Below the pieces are notes generated by a model. It worked only from the letters and a program-made list of their open reading frames with translations. It did not search any database and was not told the origin of the DNA. The position numbers and the translations under genes were made by a program. A DNA stretch of 59,934 nt from Micrococcales bacterium (GTDB lineage: Bacteria > Actinomycetota > Actinomycetes > Actinomycetales > Microbacteriaceae), in contig JAFKIY010000008.1 of assembly GCA_017306245.1 (NCBI GenBank), forward strand, positions 1 through 59,934, given 5' to 3'. Positions 26,740-36,600 of the stretch are shown here, piece after piece. The first letter of the stretch is position 1; each line of letters opens with the position of its first letter.

Positions 26740-27618
26740 TCATGGTCGAGCATCCGGGAGGTAGGGGAGGACGGGAAGTCCGCGCACGCCGACGTCGGCG
26801 TGGAAGACGCTCCCGGCCAGCGGGTCATCGTCGTCGTCGAGATTCTCGCGAGAAGTCGTGATGTACAGCGTTGAGAGGTCAGGGCCCCCAAAGGTGCACG
26901 AGGTCACCTGGCGCGCGTCGACGGATACCGTGACGTCGGGCGTGCCATCCGGCAGGATGCGCTGCACCCGGCTTCCGCCGAAGATGGCGGCCCAGATCCC
27001 GCCTTGCTCGTCGACCCACAGTCCGTCGGGGGCGCCGACGGCAGGGTCGAACTCGGCGAGTGGTCGACGCTCGATGAGGTCGCCTGCTTCCGTCACGGTG
27101 AAGACGTCGATCCGGTGGGTTGGGCTGTCCGCGTAGTATGCGCGGGTTCCCTCCGGGCTGAATCCGATACCGTTCGAGACGGTGACGGCCGGGAGGACGA
27201 CTCTCGTGCTGCCGGCGGACACTTCCATGAGCTGGCCGCCTCCCGGCACTGGTCCGGACTTCAGCGGCCCGGACTTCAGTGACCCGATCAGCACGGTTCC
27301 CCACGGGGTGCACGTGCCTTCGTTCAGACGGCTCCCGTCCTGGGTGAGGTCCGTCGCGATCGCCACCTTGTCATCCGTCGACTCATCCCACAGGACGAGG
27401 TCGCTTTCTCTCGCGACGAGGCTCTTCCCTGATCCCGCGGGTCTGATCATGGCCGCCGCGGTTCCCAGGTGGTGTCGGCGCGGGATGCCACGCTCGTCGA
27501 AGTGCAGCACATCGCCCTGAAACATGTCGACGCAGCGCAGGCCACCCCAGCTCTCGGCCCAGACCGCGCCCTCACCGTGATAGGTGACGGGAGCACTGAA
27601 CGGCGTCGCAATGATCAC
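26740..27618 (-). CDS. SMP-30/gluconolactonase family protein
   Basis: 292 residues from GTG 27618 (IIATPFSAPVTYHGEGAVW), preceded by AAAGGGA. Six-bladed beta-propeller signatures are seen: GEGAVW (metal Glu), LNEGTCTPWG, VSNGIGFSPEGTRAYYADS (conserved Asn and Asp) and GAPDGLWVDEQGGIWAA. It would hydrolyse an aldonolactone in a calcium- or zinc-dependent way. A small internal duplication, SLKSGPLKSGP, extends one loop. It is the first gene of the leftward operon with the alcohol and MocA dehydrogenases. Confidence 0.88.
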   Translation of the reverse strand: MIIATPFSAPVTYHGEGAVWAESWGGLRCVDMFQGDVLHFDERGIPRRHHLGTAAAMIRPAGSGKSLVARESDLVLWDESTDDKVAIATDLTQDGSRLNEGTCTPWGTVLIGSLKSGPLKSGPVPGGGQLMEVSAGSTRVVLPAVTVSNGIGFSPEGTRAYYADSPTHRIDVFTVTEAGDLIERRPLAEFDPAVGAPDGLWVDEQGGIWAAIFGGSRVQRILPDGTPDVTVSVDARQVTSCTFGGPDLSTLYITTSRENLDDDDDPLAGSVFHADVGVRGLPVLPYLPDARP

Positions 27619-27642
27619 TGCATCCCTTTCCCAAGTCGTAAA

Positions 27643-27659
27643 AAATATATTAGTATGAT
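27643..27659. promoter_or_regulatory. Putative GntR operator between SMP-30 and epimerase operons
   Basis: The sequence AAATATATTAGTATGAT lies between divergent start codons at 27618 and 27683. Its last eight bases, AGTATGAT, are identical to the copy in front of the GntR gene (reverse strand of 31008-31025), and the upstream TAT-rich half also agrees. Confidence 0.55.
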
Positions 27660-27682
27660 TTAGTGACCGCAAGGGTCATGGA

Positions 27683-28657
27683 ATGAGAAATGAGTGCGAG
27701 ATGCGCATCAGCGTTTTCCCCAAAGGTGAGGTCGATGCCATCGCCGTGCACCGCACGATGACGGTTTTTGACTGGATCGCTCAGGCCCGTGTGCTGCCCA
27801 TTGAAGGGCTCGAACTCTATTCGGGCATGTTCTGGGAGACCGACGATGCCTTTGTCGATCGCGTAGGGGACGCGCTCGCCGAGGCGGGATTCGAGATGCC
27901 GATGCTGTGCGTGTCGCCGGACTTCACCCACCCGGACCCCAGCGTTCGCGCGGCCCAACTGGAGAGACAGATCAGGATGATCGAGATCGCGGACCGTCTC
28001 GGCGGGGCCACCGCGAGTTGCCGCGTGCTGAGCGGTCAGCGGCATCCAGAGGTCTCCGTGGAGGAGGGGCTCGATTGGGCGGCGGAGGCGATCACGACGT
28101 GCCTCGATCACGCGGTTTCCCATAACGTGACGCTCGGCATCGAGAACCACTACAAAGACGGCAGCTGGGCCTACCCGGAGTTCGCCCAGACGAAGAAGGT
28201 CTTTCTCGCCCTCCTGGATCGCATCGATAATCGAACGCATTTCGGGGTGCAATACGACCCCTCGAACGCCATCGTCGCTGGCGAGGACTCCGCCGACTTC
28301 CTCGACACGGTGATCGATCGCGTCGTGACGATGCAGGCCTCCGACCGATACCTCGCACCGGGAGCCGACCTGGACTCCCTTCGGCAGGCTGATGGCACGC
28401 TGGGGTATTCCCCGAATCTGCTGCACGGCGTCATCGGCAAGGGCCTGAACGACTATCCACGAATCTTTCGCACCCTGTTCGACGCGGGTTATGACGGATG
28501 GATCTCCGTGGAGGACGGCGTCAACGGAATGCACGAAATGGCGGCATCGGTGGAGTTCCTTCGCGACGCGCGCGATCGCTACTTCGGGGGATCCTTCGAG
28601 GCGAAGGTCGCCACTCAGGATGCTGCGCGCGCCCTCGCCGGCGTCGGCCCACGATGA
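27683..28657 (+). CDS. Sugar phosphate isomerase/epimerase family TIM-barrel protein
   Basis: 324 residues from ATG 27683; ATG 27701 (MRISVFPKGEVD) is an alternative start. Barrel and metal-site segments: IEGLELYSGMFW, HNVTLGIENHYKDG (Glu and His), HFGVQYDPSNA (Asp), VTMQASDRYLAPG and WISVEDGVNG. It differs clearly from the other TIM-barrel epimerase of this cluster. It heads a three-gene rightward operon with the lyase and amidase genes and has the AT-rich motif about 25 bp upstream. Confidence 0.85.
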   Translation: MRNECEMRISVFPKGEVDAIAVHRTMTVFDWIAQARVLPIEGLELYSGMFWETDDAFVDRVGDALAEAGFEMPMLCVSPDFTHPDPSVRAAQLERQIRMIEIADRLGGATASCRVLSGQRHPEVSVEEGLDWAAEAITTCLDHAVSHNVTLGIENHYKDGSWAYPEFAQTKKVFLALLDRIDNRTHFGVQYDPSNAIVAGEDSADFLDTVIDRVVTMQASDRYLAPGADLDSLRQADGTLGYSPNLLHGVIGKGLNDYPRIFRTLFDAGYDGWISVEDGVNGMHEMAASVEFLRDARDRYFGGSFEAKVATQDAARALAGVGPR

Positions 28658-28694
28658 CCCGCCCACTCACCCACCACCAATCGATCAAGGAGAC

Positions 28695-29444
28695 ATGATG
28701 ACGGCAACCGCGATTCGATCGCTCACGAGGGCGAATCTCACTCGGCCACTGGTTCAGGTCTCCCTCGACCTCACCTCCACGGCGGATGCGCTCTCCACCG
28801 CGGCCATTGCGATGGCTGCCGGCGCCGATTGGCTCGAAGTAGGCACACCGCTGGTTCTGGCCGAGGGCCTTCACGGGGTGCGAGCGTTGCGCGCCGAGTT
28901 TCCCACGACTCCGCTCATCGTCGATCTGAAGACGATGGACGGCGGTTACATGGAAGCCGAGATGATGGCGGATGCGGGAGCGGATGCCGTGATCGTCATG
29001 GCCAAAGCTCACGATGCGACCATCGAGAACGTGTGCCGTGCCGGGGAGGACTTCGGGCTCCTCGTGATGGGGGACGACCTGGGAGCGCCCGACGCGGCCG
29101 CCGAATGCGCGAGGCTTGAGAAGCTCGGCGTGGGGATGGTGATCCACCACACCGGTTTCGATCACCGCAGGAAGCATCCGGGGCTTTCCCCCATGACGGA
29201 TTTGTCCGCCGTGGTCGCCGCGACCACGGTCCCCGTGCAGGCGGTGGGGGGGCTCAGCATCGATCAGGCGGTGGCCTGCCCCGGGCTCGGCGCACCCGTC
29301 GTGGTGTTCGGAGCTCCGCTGGCGATTGACGGCGACTCGTTCACGGTGGCATCGGGAGATCTGCTTCGCGTGCTGACCGAAGCCTGCCAGCGCGTGCACG
29401 ACGCCGAGATTCGCTATCCGGGTCGTGAGAAGCTGTCGGCATGA
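28695..29444 (+). CDS. OMP-decarboxylase superfamily lyase (3-hexulose-6-phosphate synthase / 3-keto-gulonate-6-phosphate decarboxylase type)
   Basis: 249 residues from ATG 28695 (ATG 28698 possible), with AAGGAG upstream. It has the superfamily metal and catalytic signature DLKTMDGGYMEAEM (the family pattern is D-x-K-x-x-D), plus ADWLEVGTPLVLAEG as in hexulose-phosphate synthases. MVIHHTGFD and VQAVGGLS contribute the phosphate site. It could decarboxylate a keto-aldonate phosphate or perform a formaldehyde aldol reaction. No 6-phospho-3-hexuloisomerase gene is present, which favours decarboxylation. Confidence 0.8.
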   Translation: MMTATAIRSLTRANLTRPLVQVSLDLTSTADALSTAAIAMAAGADWLEVGTPLVLAEGLHGVRALRAEFPTTPLIVDLKTMDGGYMEAEMMADAGADAVIVMAKAHDATIENVCRAGEDFGLLVMGDDLGAPDAAAECARLEKLGVGMVIHHTGFDHRRKHPGLSPMTDLSAVVAATTVPVQAVGGLSIDQAVACPGLGAPVVVFGAPLAIDGDSFTVASGDLLRVLTEACQRVHDAEIRYPGREKLSA

Positions 29445-30214
29445 CCATGGTCACGGTCGGGCTCGCGCAGACGCTCGTGCTGCCCGGAGACGTCGCGGGG
29501 AACCTCGCACGCGCGGCGGAGATGGTCGCGGAGGCCGCGACGAAGAAGTGCGATATCGTCGTGCTCCCCGAGTGCGTCGATGTGGGATGGACGGAGGTTC
29601 GGGCCACCGAGCTCGCCCAGCCGATTCCGGGATCGACGAGCGATTTCCTCTGTGATCTCGCGCGCACCCACTCCATCATGATCGCCTCCGGGCTGACCGA
29701 ACGCGCGGGCGACCAGGTCTACAACGCTGCCGTGCTGATCGATCGTCACGGCGACATCCTTGCGCGGCACCGTAAGATCAACGAGTTGGATTTCGCGCGC
29801 AAGATTTACGGCGTTGGCACAGAGCTGAAAGTCGTCGACACCGAATTCGGGCCGGTGGCATTGAATATCTGCGCTGACAATTACACCGGGTCGCTCGCCC
29901 TGGCAGATGCCCAGGCGGCGATGGGAGCACGGCTCATGCTTTCTCCCTCGTCCTGGGCGGTGCCCGCCGACCATGACGATGACGCCACCCCCTATGTCGA
30001 ATGGCAGGAGCCGTACCGGCTCATCGGCCAGCGTCACGGGATCCCGGTCGTCGGCGTCAGCAATGTCGGGCCCGTCGAGTCGGGGGAATGGGCGGGGTGG
30101 GTGTGCATCGGCAGATCTCTCGCCACGGATGCCAAGGGGCAGGTCGCCTCGTGGGGGTCGTATGGCGTCGGCGCGAGCGAGTTGAACGTCGTGCAGATCG
30201 ACGTGCCCGCCTGA
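29441..30214 (+). CDS. Carbon-nitrogen hydrolase (nitrilase superfamily amidase)
   Basis: 257 residues. The Glu-Lys-Cys triad is visible: Glu in VVLPECVDVGW, Lys in RHRKINELD and Cys in LNICADNYTG. The overall form is that of amidases or carbamoylases rather than true nitrilases. It overlaps the lyase gene by 4 bp, so it belongs to the same pathway. An amide-hydrolysing step in a sugar pathway is unusual and suggests a nitrogen-bearing or amide-linked substrate. Confidence 0.88.
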   Translation: MTMVTVGLAQTLVLPGDVAGNLARAAEMVAEAATKKCDIVVLPECVDVGWTEVRATELAQPIPGSTSDFLCDLARTHSIMIASGLTERAGDQVYNAAVLIDRHGDILARHRKINELDFARKIYGVGTELKVVDTEFGPVALNICADNYTGSLALADAQAAMGARLMLSPSSWAVPADHDDDATPYVEWQEPYRLIGQRHGIPVVGVSNVGPVESGEWAGWVCIGRSLATDAKGQVASWGSYGVGASELNVVQIDVPA

Positions 30215-30223
30215 GCGAAAAGG

Positions 30224-30967
30224 TTACGAGCGCGAGATGTATTCGCGCAGCGTCTCCTCGATGATCAGTCGAGCGAACCTCTCGGCTTCAGCCTGGTCAT
30301 GGGCCCGCACGGCGTGCGCCAGGTCGATGTGCCTCTTGAGCGAGATCTCGTTGAGCTCTGTGCTCTCTGGGCGGGCATCCCGGCTGCGGCTGTGCAGAGC
30401 CGCCTGCACGGTGTCGGCGAACTGGGCGATGACCGCGTTGCCAGATCCCTGAAGGAGCAGTCGGTGGAAAACGGCATCCGCGCTGAAGAACCCGTGCCGA
30501 TCCCCGGACGCCATGGCTGCCTTCATGCCCTCTGCCGCGGCGACAAGACTGTTCCCGTCGGCGTCGGAGATACGCTCCGCGGCGAGCGCGGCTGCCGTGG
30601 GCTCGATTCCATGTCGAAACTCGAGAAGCTCTCGCATTTGGTCGTCGTTGTCGCTGCTCTGTGCGCGCCAGGTGACCACTTGGGGATTCAGCAGATCCCA
30701 GCGGTTCGACGGGAGTACTCGAGTTCCCACTTGCGGCCTGGCCTCGATCAAACCCATCGAGCTGAGCGCGCGCATGCCTTCGCGCACGACGGAGCGTGAG
30801 ACTCCCAGTTGTTCGCACAACTGATCGGCATAGACGACCTGGCCGGTCGGCATTGTCCCGTCGACTATGGCCTGGCCGAGCACATCCACGACGTGCGCGT
30901 AGAGGCCGCTGCCCATTCGGGTGCTTCGACTCTGGGACTTCAGGTTGACGGGAGTTTTCTCTGACAA
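30224..30967 (-). CDS. GntR family transcriptional regulator, FadR subfamily
   Basis: 247 residues. The N-terminal winged helix includes [29 protein letters not shown]. The C-terminal FCD ligand domain has [32 protein letters not shown] and [14 protein letters not shown], with the Asp/His metal-binding pattern of FCD proteins that sense sugar acids or other organic acids. It is the only regulator in the cluster. One copy of the recurring AT-rich motif lies in its own upstream region, which suggests autoregulation. Confidence 0.9.
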   Translation of the reverse strand: MSEKTPVNLKSQSRSTRMGSGLYAHVVDVLGQAIVDGTMPTGQVVYADQLCEQLGVSRSVVREGMRALSSMGLIEARPQVGTRVLPSNRWDLLNPQVVTWRAQSSDNDDQMRELLEFRHGIEPTAAALAAERISDADGNSLVAAAEGMKAAMASGDRHGFFSADAVFHRLLLQGSGNAVIAQFADTVQAALHSRSRDARPESTELNEISLKRHIDLAHAVRAHDQAEAERFARLIIEETLREYISRS

Positions 30968-31007
30968 GGTGCCCTTTGCTGGCTAGAGGGCCAAAAAACA
31001 AGCCGCT

Positions 31008-31025
31008 ATCATACTGATAATACTA
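31008..31025. promoter_or_regulatory. Putative GntR operator upstream of the regulator gene
   Basis: ATCATACTGATAATACTA (reverse strand TAGTATTATCAGTATGAT) is the most complete copy of the cluster motif. It contains two AGTAT steps nine bases apart on the reverse strand. It lies about 40 bp upstream of the regulator start and 84 bp before nadE. Confidence 0.6.
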
Positions 31026-31108
31026 CGGATCGTTCTGTGGATGGTGTCAGGATGACGAATCCGGCATCCGCCGTGAGTAGTGGCGGGATATCCCGGTACT
31101 GTAGCGTC

Positions 31109-31930
31109 ATGCGCCCCCTGCAACAGGAAATCATGCGGAGTCTCGGTGTTTCGCCCGTCATCGATGCGCGTGAGCAGATCGATGCGCGCGTCGCCTTTCT
31201 CGTCGATTACGCGAAGGCCGCCCATGCGCGAGGCTTCGTTCTGGGAATCAGCGGGGGTCAGGACTCTTCACTCGCAGGCCGCTTGTGCCAGCTCGCGGTG
31301 GAGCGACTCGAGGCCGAGGGTGTTTCCGCCGAATTCATCGCCGTGCGGCTGCCCTATGCGGTGCAGGTGGACGAGGATGATGCGCAACTCGCGCTGAAGT
31401 TCATCCGCCCACAGCGCACCGTGACGTTCAACATCCAGAGAGCCGTCGACGGCTTTGAGGATGAATATCGTGACGCCGTCGGGGATGACATGAAAGATTT
31501 CACGAAAGGCAATGTGAAAGCCAGGACGCGCATGATCGCCCAGTACGCGCTAGCCGGCCAACGCTCACTGCTCGTGGTCGGCACCGACCACGCGGCAGAG
31601 GCGGTGACCGGTTTCTTCACCAAATTCGGCGACGGCGCAGCAGACGTCACGCCGCTCGCCGGGCTCAGCAAACGCCAGGGGCGTGCGCTGCTCGAAGAGC
31701 TCGGTTCGCCGGCGCGGCTCTACACGAAAGAACCGACGGCCGATCTGCTCGATGACAACCCGGGGCAATCCGATGAAGCCAGCCTGGGCCTCAGCTATCA
31801 GGAGATTGACGACTATCTGGAGGGCAACGCGGTTCCGGATGCCGTGGCAGAGGCCATCGAAGCGAAGTACCTCTCGTCCCGCCACAAACGGCACCTGCCG
31901 GTGGGGCCATCCGGCAACTGGTGGCGTTAG
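31109..31930 (+). CDS. nadE: NH3-dependent NAD(+) synthetase
   Basis: 273 residues from ATG 31109 ([13 protein letters not shown]). It catalyses the final amidation of nicotinate adenine dinucleotide to NAD. The PP-loop is [15 protein letters not shown]. Further signatures are [51 protein letters not shown] and [14 protein letters not shown]. There is no N-terminal glutaminase domain, so ammonia is the nitrogen donor. Length is normal. Confidence 0.96.
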   Translation: MRPLQQEIMRSLGVSPVIDAREQIDARVAFLVDYAKAAHARGFVLGISGGQDSSLAGRLCQLAVERLEAEGVSAEFIAVRLPYAVQVDEDDAQLALKFIRPQRTVTFNIQRAVDGFEDEYRDAVGDDMKDFTKGNVKARTRMIAQYALAGQRSLLVVGTDHAAEAVTGFFTKFGDGAADVTPLAGLSKRQGRALLEELGSPARLYTKEPTADLLDDNPGQSDEASLGLSYQEIDDYLEGNAVPDAVAEAIEAKYLSSRHKRHLPVGPSGNWWR

Positions 31931-32158
31931 CCCCCGCGTGAATCGCTCTGTGGGTTCGTTCTGCGCATCTGTGCGCTAAACTTGGAGATGAACTTCGGCG
32001 AGGGATCGCTGGGCGCTCAGAATGTGGGGCGGCGGGCATCCGTAATCGACGCAGTGAGCAGGCAGGGCCTTCGCAGGCCGCACCGTCTTTCCTCACGCGC
32101 AGGCGTTCGAGTTGACCACTACAAGACATGCGGGCCATCGCCCGTGAAGGAGACAATC
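31931..32158 (+). promoter_or_regulatory. Long upstream region of the L25 gene
   Basis: 228 bp without a gene between nadE and rplY. An A/T-poor stretch with GGGCGGCGGGCATCC and several short self-complementary segments (for example GGGCCTTCGCAGGCC at about 32068) could form a structured leader. No known riboswitch or ribosomal leader is recognised. GAAGGAG at about 32146 is the ribosome binding site. Confidence 0.3.
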
Positions 32159-32863
32159 ATGACCGACAAGAAGATTCCCAGCGTCAAAGACATCCAGGCG
32201 CAGAAGAAGGATGACAAGGTCGACAACCATCTCGTCGCCGAACTGCGCGAGAGCTTCGGCAAGGGCCACGCGCGGCGCCTGCGCATGCAGGGCCGCATTC
32301 CCGCGGTCGTCTTCGGCCACGGCACAGCCCCCCAGCACGTGAGCCTGCCTGCGCACGAAGTCGGCTTGCTGTTGCGTAAGGCCAACGCCATCCTCGATCT
32401 GGACATTGCGGGCAAAAAGACGCTCGCCCTGGTGAAGGATGTGCAGAAGGATCCCGTGCGCCAGATCATCGAGCACCTCGACCTCGTCATCGTCAAGAAG
32501 GGCGAGAAGGTTCACGTCGAGGTCCCGATCCACATCGAGGGCACCTCCTTCAGCGGGACCATCACGATGCTCGAAGTCAACACGATCCGCATTGAGGCGG
32601 ATGCCACGCACATTCCTGAGCGCATCCTCATCGACGTGGAAGGTGCAGAAGAGGGCACCAAGATCCTGGCGTCGGATGCCGTTCTCCCCGCGGGCTCCAG
32701 CCTGCTGGATGACCCCGAGCTTCTGCTCGTGCAGGTTATCGTTCCGGCCGCGGCGAACCTTGGCGAGCCGGTCGAGGGCGAGGAGAGCGAAGCCGCGCCT
32801 GCTGCGAGCAGTGCGGTTGAGGCGGCATCTGAGGATGCCGCTGCCGAGGCATCCGCCGAGTAG
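32159..32863 (+). CDS. rplY: 50S ribosomal protein L25/general stress protein Ctc
   Basis: 234 residues from ATG 32159. The N-terminal L25 5S-rRNA-binding domain includes ESFGKGHARRLRMQGRIPAVVFGHG and a QHVSLPAHEV segment; the C-terminal TL5/CTC domain follows (VHVEVPIHIEGTSFSG). A long acidic Ala/Glu tail (ending in ASEDAAAEASAE) is typical of actinobacterial members. The preceding 32 codons form a charged lead. It is next to pth, a conserved neighbourhood (rplY-pth-mfd). Confidence 0.95.
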   Translation: MTDKKIPSVKDIQAQKKDDKVDNHLVAELRESFGKGHARRLRMQGRIPAVVFGHGTAPQHVSLPAHEVGLLLRKANAILDLDIAGKKTLALVKDVQKDPVRQIIEHLDLVIVKKGEKVHVEVPIHIEGTSFSGTITMLEVNTIRIEADATHIPERILIDVEGAEEGTKILASDAVLPAGSSLLDDPELLLVQVIVPAAANLGEPVEGEESEAAPAASSAVEAASEDAAAEASAE

Positions 32864-32933
32864 GCATATCGCGGGCGCTGGCGCCGAGGATCACCCATGG
32901 TGAACCCTGCGAACGAAGGAACACGCTCATCTC

Positions 32934-33521
32934 ATGAACACTGATTCGTGGCTTGTCGTCGGGCTCGGCAACCCCGGGCTCGGCTACGCCGCGAATCGCC
33001 ACAATGTGGGGGAGATGGTGGTGGCGGAGCTGGGCACGCGATTCTCGGCCACGTTCAAGCGTCACCGCGCGAATGCGATGGTCGCCGAAGTTCGCGCGGG
33101 CATCGGTGGGCCGAAACTGATCCTGGCCGGCACGAACACGTATATGAATGTGTCGGGCGGGCCGGTGGCGAACCTGCTCAAGTTCTACAAGATCTTGCCG
33201 GAGCAGCTCATCGTCGTGCACGACGAGCTCGATATTCCGTTTGATGCTGTGCGCCTCAAGTTCGGTGGGGGGCATGGCGGCCACAACGGGCTGCGGGACA
33301 TCATCGCTGCGACCGGTTCTGCGGACTTCATCCGGGTGCGCGTTGGCATCGGCAGGCCGCCTGGCCGACAGGATGCCGCGGACTTCGTGTTGAAGGACTT
33401 CTCCTCGGCCGAGCGCACCTCGCTGCCTTCGCTGGTGTCGGATGCCGCGGATGCCGTCGAGGCGATCGCCGTGGATGGCCTCGCGGCGGCGCAGCAGCGG
33501 TTTCACTCGCCACCCGAGTAG
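32934..33521 (+). CDS. pth: Peptidyl-tRNA hydrolase
   Basis: 195 residues. It releases peptides from prematurely dropped peptidyl-tRNA. Signatures: VVGLGNPGLGYAANRHNVGEM, of which NPG..Y..NRHN carries the catalytic His, KLILAGTNTYMNVSGGPV (the Asn that recognises tRNA), VVHDELDIPF (catalytic Asp) and GGGHGGHNGLRDI. Length is typical. It lies between rplY and mfd in the usual order. Confidence 0.96.
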   Translation: MNTDSWLVVGLGNPGLGYAANRHNVGEMVVAELGTRFSATFKRHRANAMVAEVRAGIGGPKLILAGTNTYMNVSGGPVANLLKFYKILPEQLIVVHDELDIPFDAVRLKFGGGHGGHNGLRDIIAATGSADFIRVRVGIGRPPGRQDAADFVLKDFSSAERTSLPSLVSDAADAVEAIAVDGLAAAQQRFHSPPE

Positions 33522-33610
33522 AGCCGCTCCGCTCCCTGAGCCCCTCGGCGGTAGCTTGCCCGCTGTGCTCCCTTCACATGCCCAAGGGGCTGAAAGCATA
33601 GACTTATTCG

Positions 33611-36600
33611 GTGATACTCGAGGGCTTAAGTGCCAGGCTTCTGCACGCCCGCACGTTCGAACGCGCCCTCCGCGAGGCGCGTCGCAGCGCCGATTTCTCC
33701 CTTGTGGACGGCCTGCGCGCACCCCTTCTCGCAAGCCTGCTGGCCGACCGGAAGGGGCCGCAAGCCCTTTTTGCGATCGTGGCGACCGGGCGTGACTCCG
33801 AGTCGCTTCGCGATGCGCTCGCCTCCGCGATTCCGGATGCCGAGATCCTCGAGTTTTCTGCCTGGGAGACCTTGCCGCACGAACGGCTCAGCCCGAGCGC
33901 CGAAACGGTGGGGAAGCGCATCCGAGCTCTGCGTCGCCTGCACGAGTGGCAGGGCGAGGGCGACATGGGTGTGGCGGGCAGTAGCCCGAGCCAGACGCGC
34001 GAGAATGCGGATGAGGTGGGTGAGAGCGCGAGCCAGACGCGCGAGAATCCGGATTTGGTCGGTGAAAGTGAGGGGGCGTCGAGGGGCGAGCCGAAGCATC
34101 CGATCATCGTCGTGGCGAGCGTGCGGGCGGCGCTGCAGCCGCTTGTGCCTGGACTCGCCGGCATCGAGCCGATCACGCTCACGCTGGGCGGCAGAGGCTA
34201 CAACCTGGCCGAGCTTTCCGAGCAGCTGGTGGCGCTCGCCTATGCGCGCGTGGACATGGTGACGAGGCGCGGCGAGTTCGCGGTGCGCGGTGGCATCCTG
34301 GATGTGTTCGCGCCGACCGACGATCATCCGGTGCGAGCCGATTTCTTCGGCGACGAGCTGGAGCAACTGCGCTATTTCTCGGTGGCCGACCAGCGCTCAC
34401 TCGACACGGCGGTCACCTCGGTCGAGTTGCAGCCGAGCCGCGAGTTGTTGCTCACGGATGCCGTGCGCCAGCGAGCGAGTGAGATGCAGCACGAGTTCCC
34501 GAGCCTCAGCACGATCCTCGCCAAGGTTGCGGAGGGCATCCCCGTCGACGGGATGGAGTCACTGGCTCCCGCGCTCCTGGACCGGCTCGCTCCGGTGACC
34601 GATTATCTGCCCCCGGATGCTGCGATCGCGGTGATCTCGCCCGAGCGGGTCGCCTCGCGCGCGGTGAGCCTGGGGGAGACGAACCGGGAGTTCCTGGCTG
34701 CGGCATGGAACGCGGCGACGGCGGGGGCGGAAGCGCCCATCGACCTGGATGCCGGTGATTTCCTCACCATGACGGAGCTGCGCGAAGCTTCCGCAGGCCG
34801 CACCTGGTGGACGATGAGCGCCTTCGACTCCGGCGCGCTGGAGCTTGGAGCTGAGGCCGTTTCTGGGCTTCGCGGCGAGGCCGGCGCGGATGGGCGTCCC
34901 GGCCGTCCGGATGCGGATGACGATGACATTGACTCCGACTATCTCCGCCTCGACGCCACCCCCGCCCCCAGTTTCGCCGGCAACCCGGATGGCGCCATCG
35001 AGCACATCGCGCACCTCCTGAATGATGAATGGTCGGTGGTGATCACGGCGCAAGCCGCTGGACTCCTTGAGCGGGCATCCGATGTGCTGGCAGAGCGCGG
35101 CCTCGCCGGTCGCATCGTCGAGAACCTGCCAGGCACTCTGGACCCGGGTGTCGCCTACCTCGTGAAAGCGTTCGTGGAGGCAGGCTTCGAGCTCGCGGAG
35201 GCGAAGCTCGCCGTGTTCAGCGAGGGCGAGTTCTATGGCCGCACGGCGGGTTTCGATTCGCGCCAGGTGAAGAAGCTTGCGAGCCGTCGCCAGAATGTGG
35301 TGGATCCGCTGCAGTTGAAGAAGGGCGACTTCGTCGTGCACCAGACGCACGGCATCGGCAGGTTCGTCGAGCTCGTGCAGCGCGAGGTGAGCACGGGCGG
35401 CCGCAACCCGGTCAAGAACAATCGTGAGTATTTGCAGCTCGAGTACGCCCCGAGCAAGCGCGGCTACCCCGGCGACAAGCTCTATGTGCCGACCGATCAG
35501 CTCGACCTGCTCACGCGGTACGTGGGCGGTGAGGCTCCCGTCCTCAGCAAGATGGGCGGCAGCGACTGGTCAGCGGCGAAGGGCAAGGCGCGCCGTGCGG
35601 TGCGCGACATCGCCGTCGAGCTCGTCAAGCTCTACAGCGCCCGGATGGCGAGCAAGGGCCACGCGTTCGGCCCGGATACCCCGTGGCAGCTCGAGCTCGA
35701 GGAGGCGTTTCCGTTCGTGGAGACGCCGGACCAGCTCGTCACGATCGACGAGGTGAAGGCCGACATGGAGCGGCCGATTCCGATGGATCGCCTGCTTTCC
35801 GGCGATGTCGGTTACGGCAAGACCGAGGTCGCGGTGCGTGCCGCGTTCAAGGCGATCCAGGAGGGCAAGCAGGTCGCGATGCTCGTGCCGACGACGCTGC
35901 TCGTGCGCCAGCACATGGAGACTTTTGCCGAGCGGTTCGCCGGTTTTCCCGTGCATGTTCGCGCGCTCAGCCGGTTCCAGACCGACAGGGAGGCGAAGGA
36001 GACGATCGCCGGGCTCGCGGATGGCACGGTGGATCTCGTGATCGGGACGCACCGACTGCTGACGGGCGACATCCGGTTCAAAGATCTGGGGCTCGCGATC
36101 ATCGACGAGGAGCAGCGCTTCGGCGTCGAGCACAAGGATGCGCTGAAGAAGCTCAAGACCAACGTGGACGTGCTCGCGATGAGCGCGACGCCGATCCCGC
36201 GCACGCTCGAGATGGCGGTGACCGGCATCCGCGAGATGTCGACGCTCGCGACGCCGCCGGAGGACCGGCATCCGATTCTCACCTTCGTCGGGCCGTACAG
36301 CGACAAGCAGGTCGGTGCCGCCATTCGCCGCGAGCTGTTGCGCGAGGGCCAGGTGTTCTTCGTGCACAACAGGGTATCGAGCATCAACCGCGTCGCCTCG
36401 CAGCTCGCGGAGCTCGTGCCGGAGGCGCGCATCGCGGTGGCGCACGGGCAGTTGCCGGAGGGCGTGCTCGAGCAGGTCATGGTCGACTTCTGGGAACGCA
36501 AGTTCGACGTGCTCGTCTCGACGACGATCATCGAGACCGGCATCGACATCACGAACGCGAACACGCTCATCATCGACCGCGCGGACAAGTACGGGCTGAG

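Noticed and set aside
27683..29444. A formaldehyde-fixing ribulose monophosphate module
   Set aside because: The lyase resembles hexulose-phosphate synthase, but no 6-phospho-3-hexuloisomerase is present and the neighbours are sugar dehydrogenases and a lactonase.
33539..33591. AGCCCCT/AGGGGCT pair between pth and mfd as a terminator
   Set aside because: Only seven base pairs across a 39-bp loop and no T tract; too weak to call.
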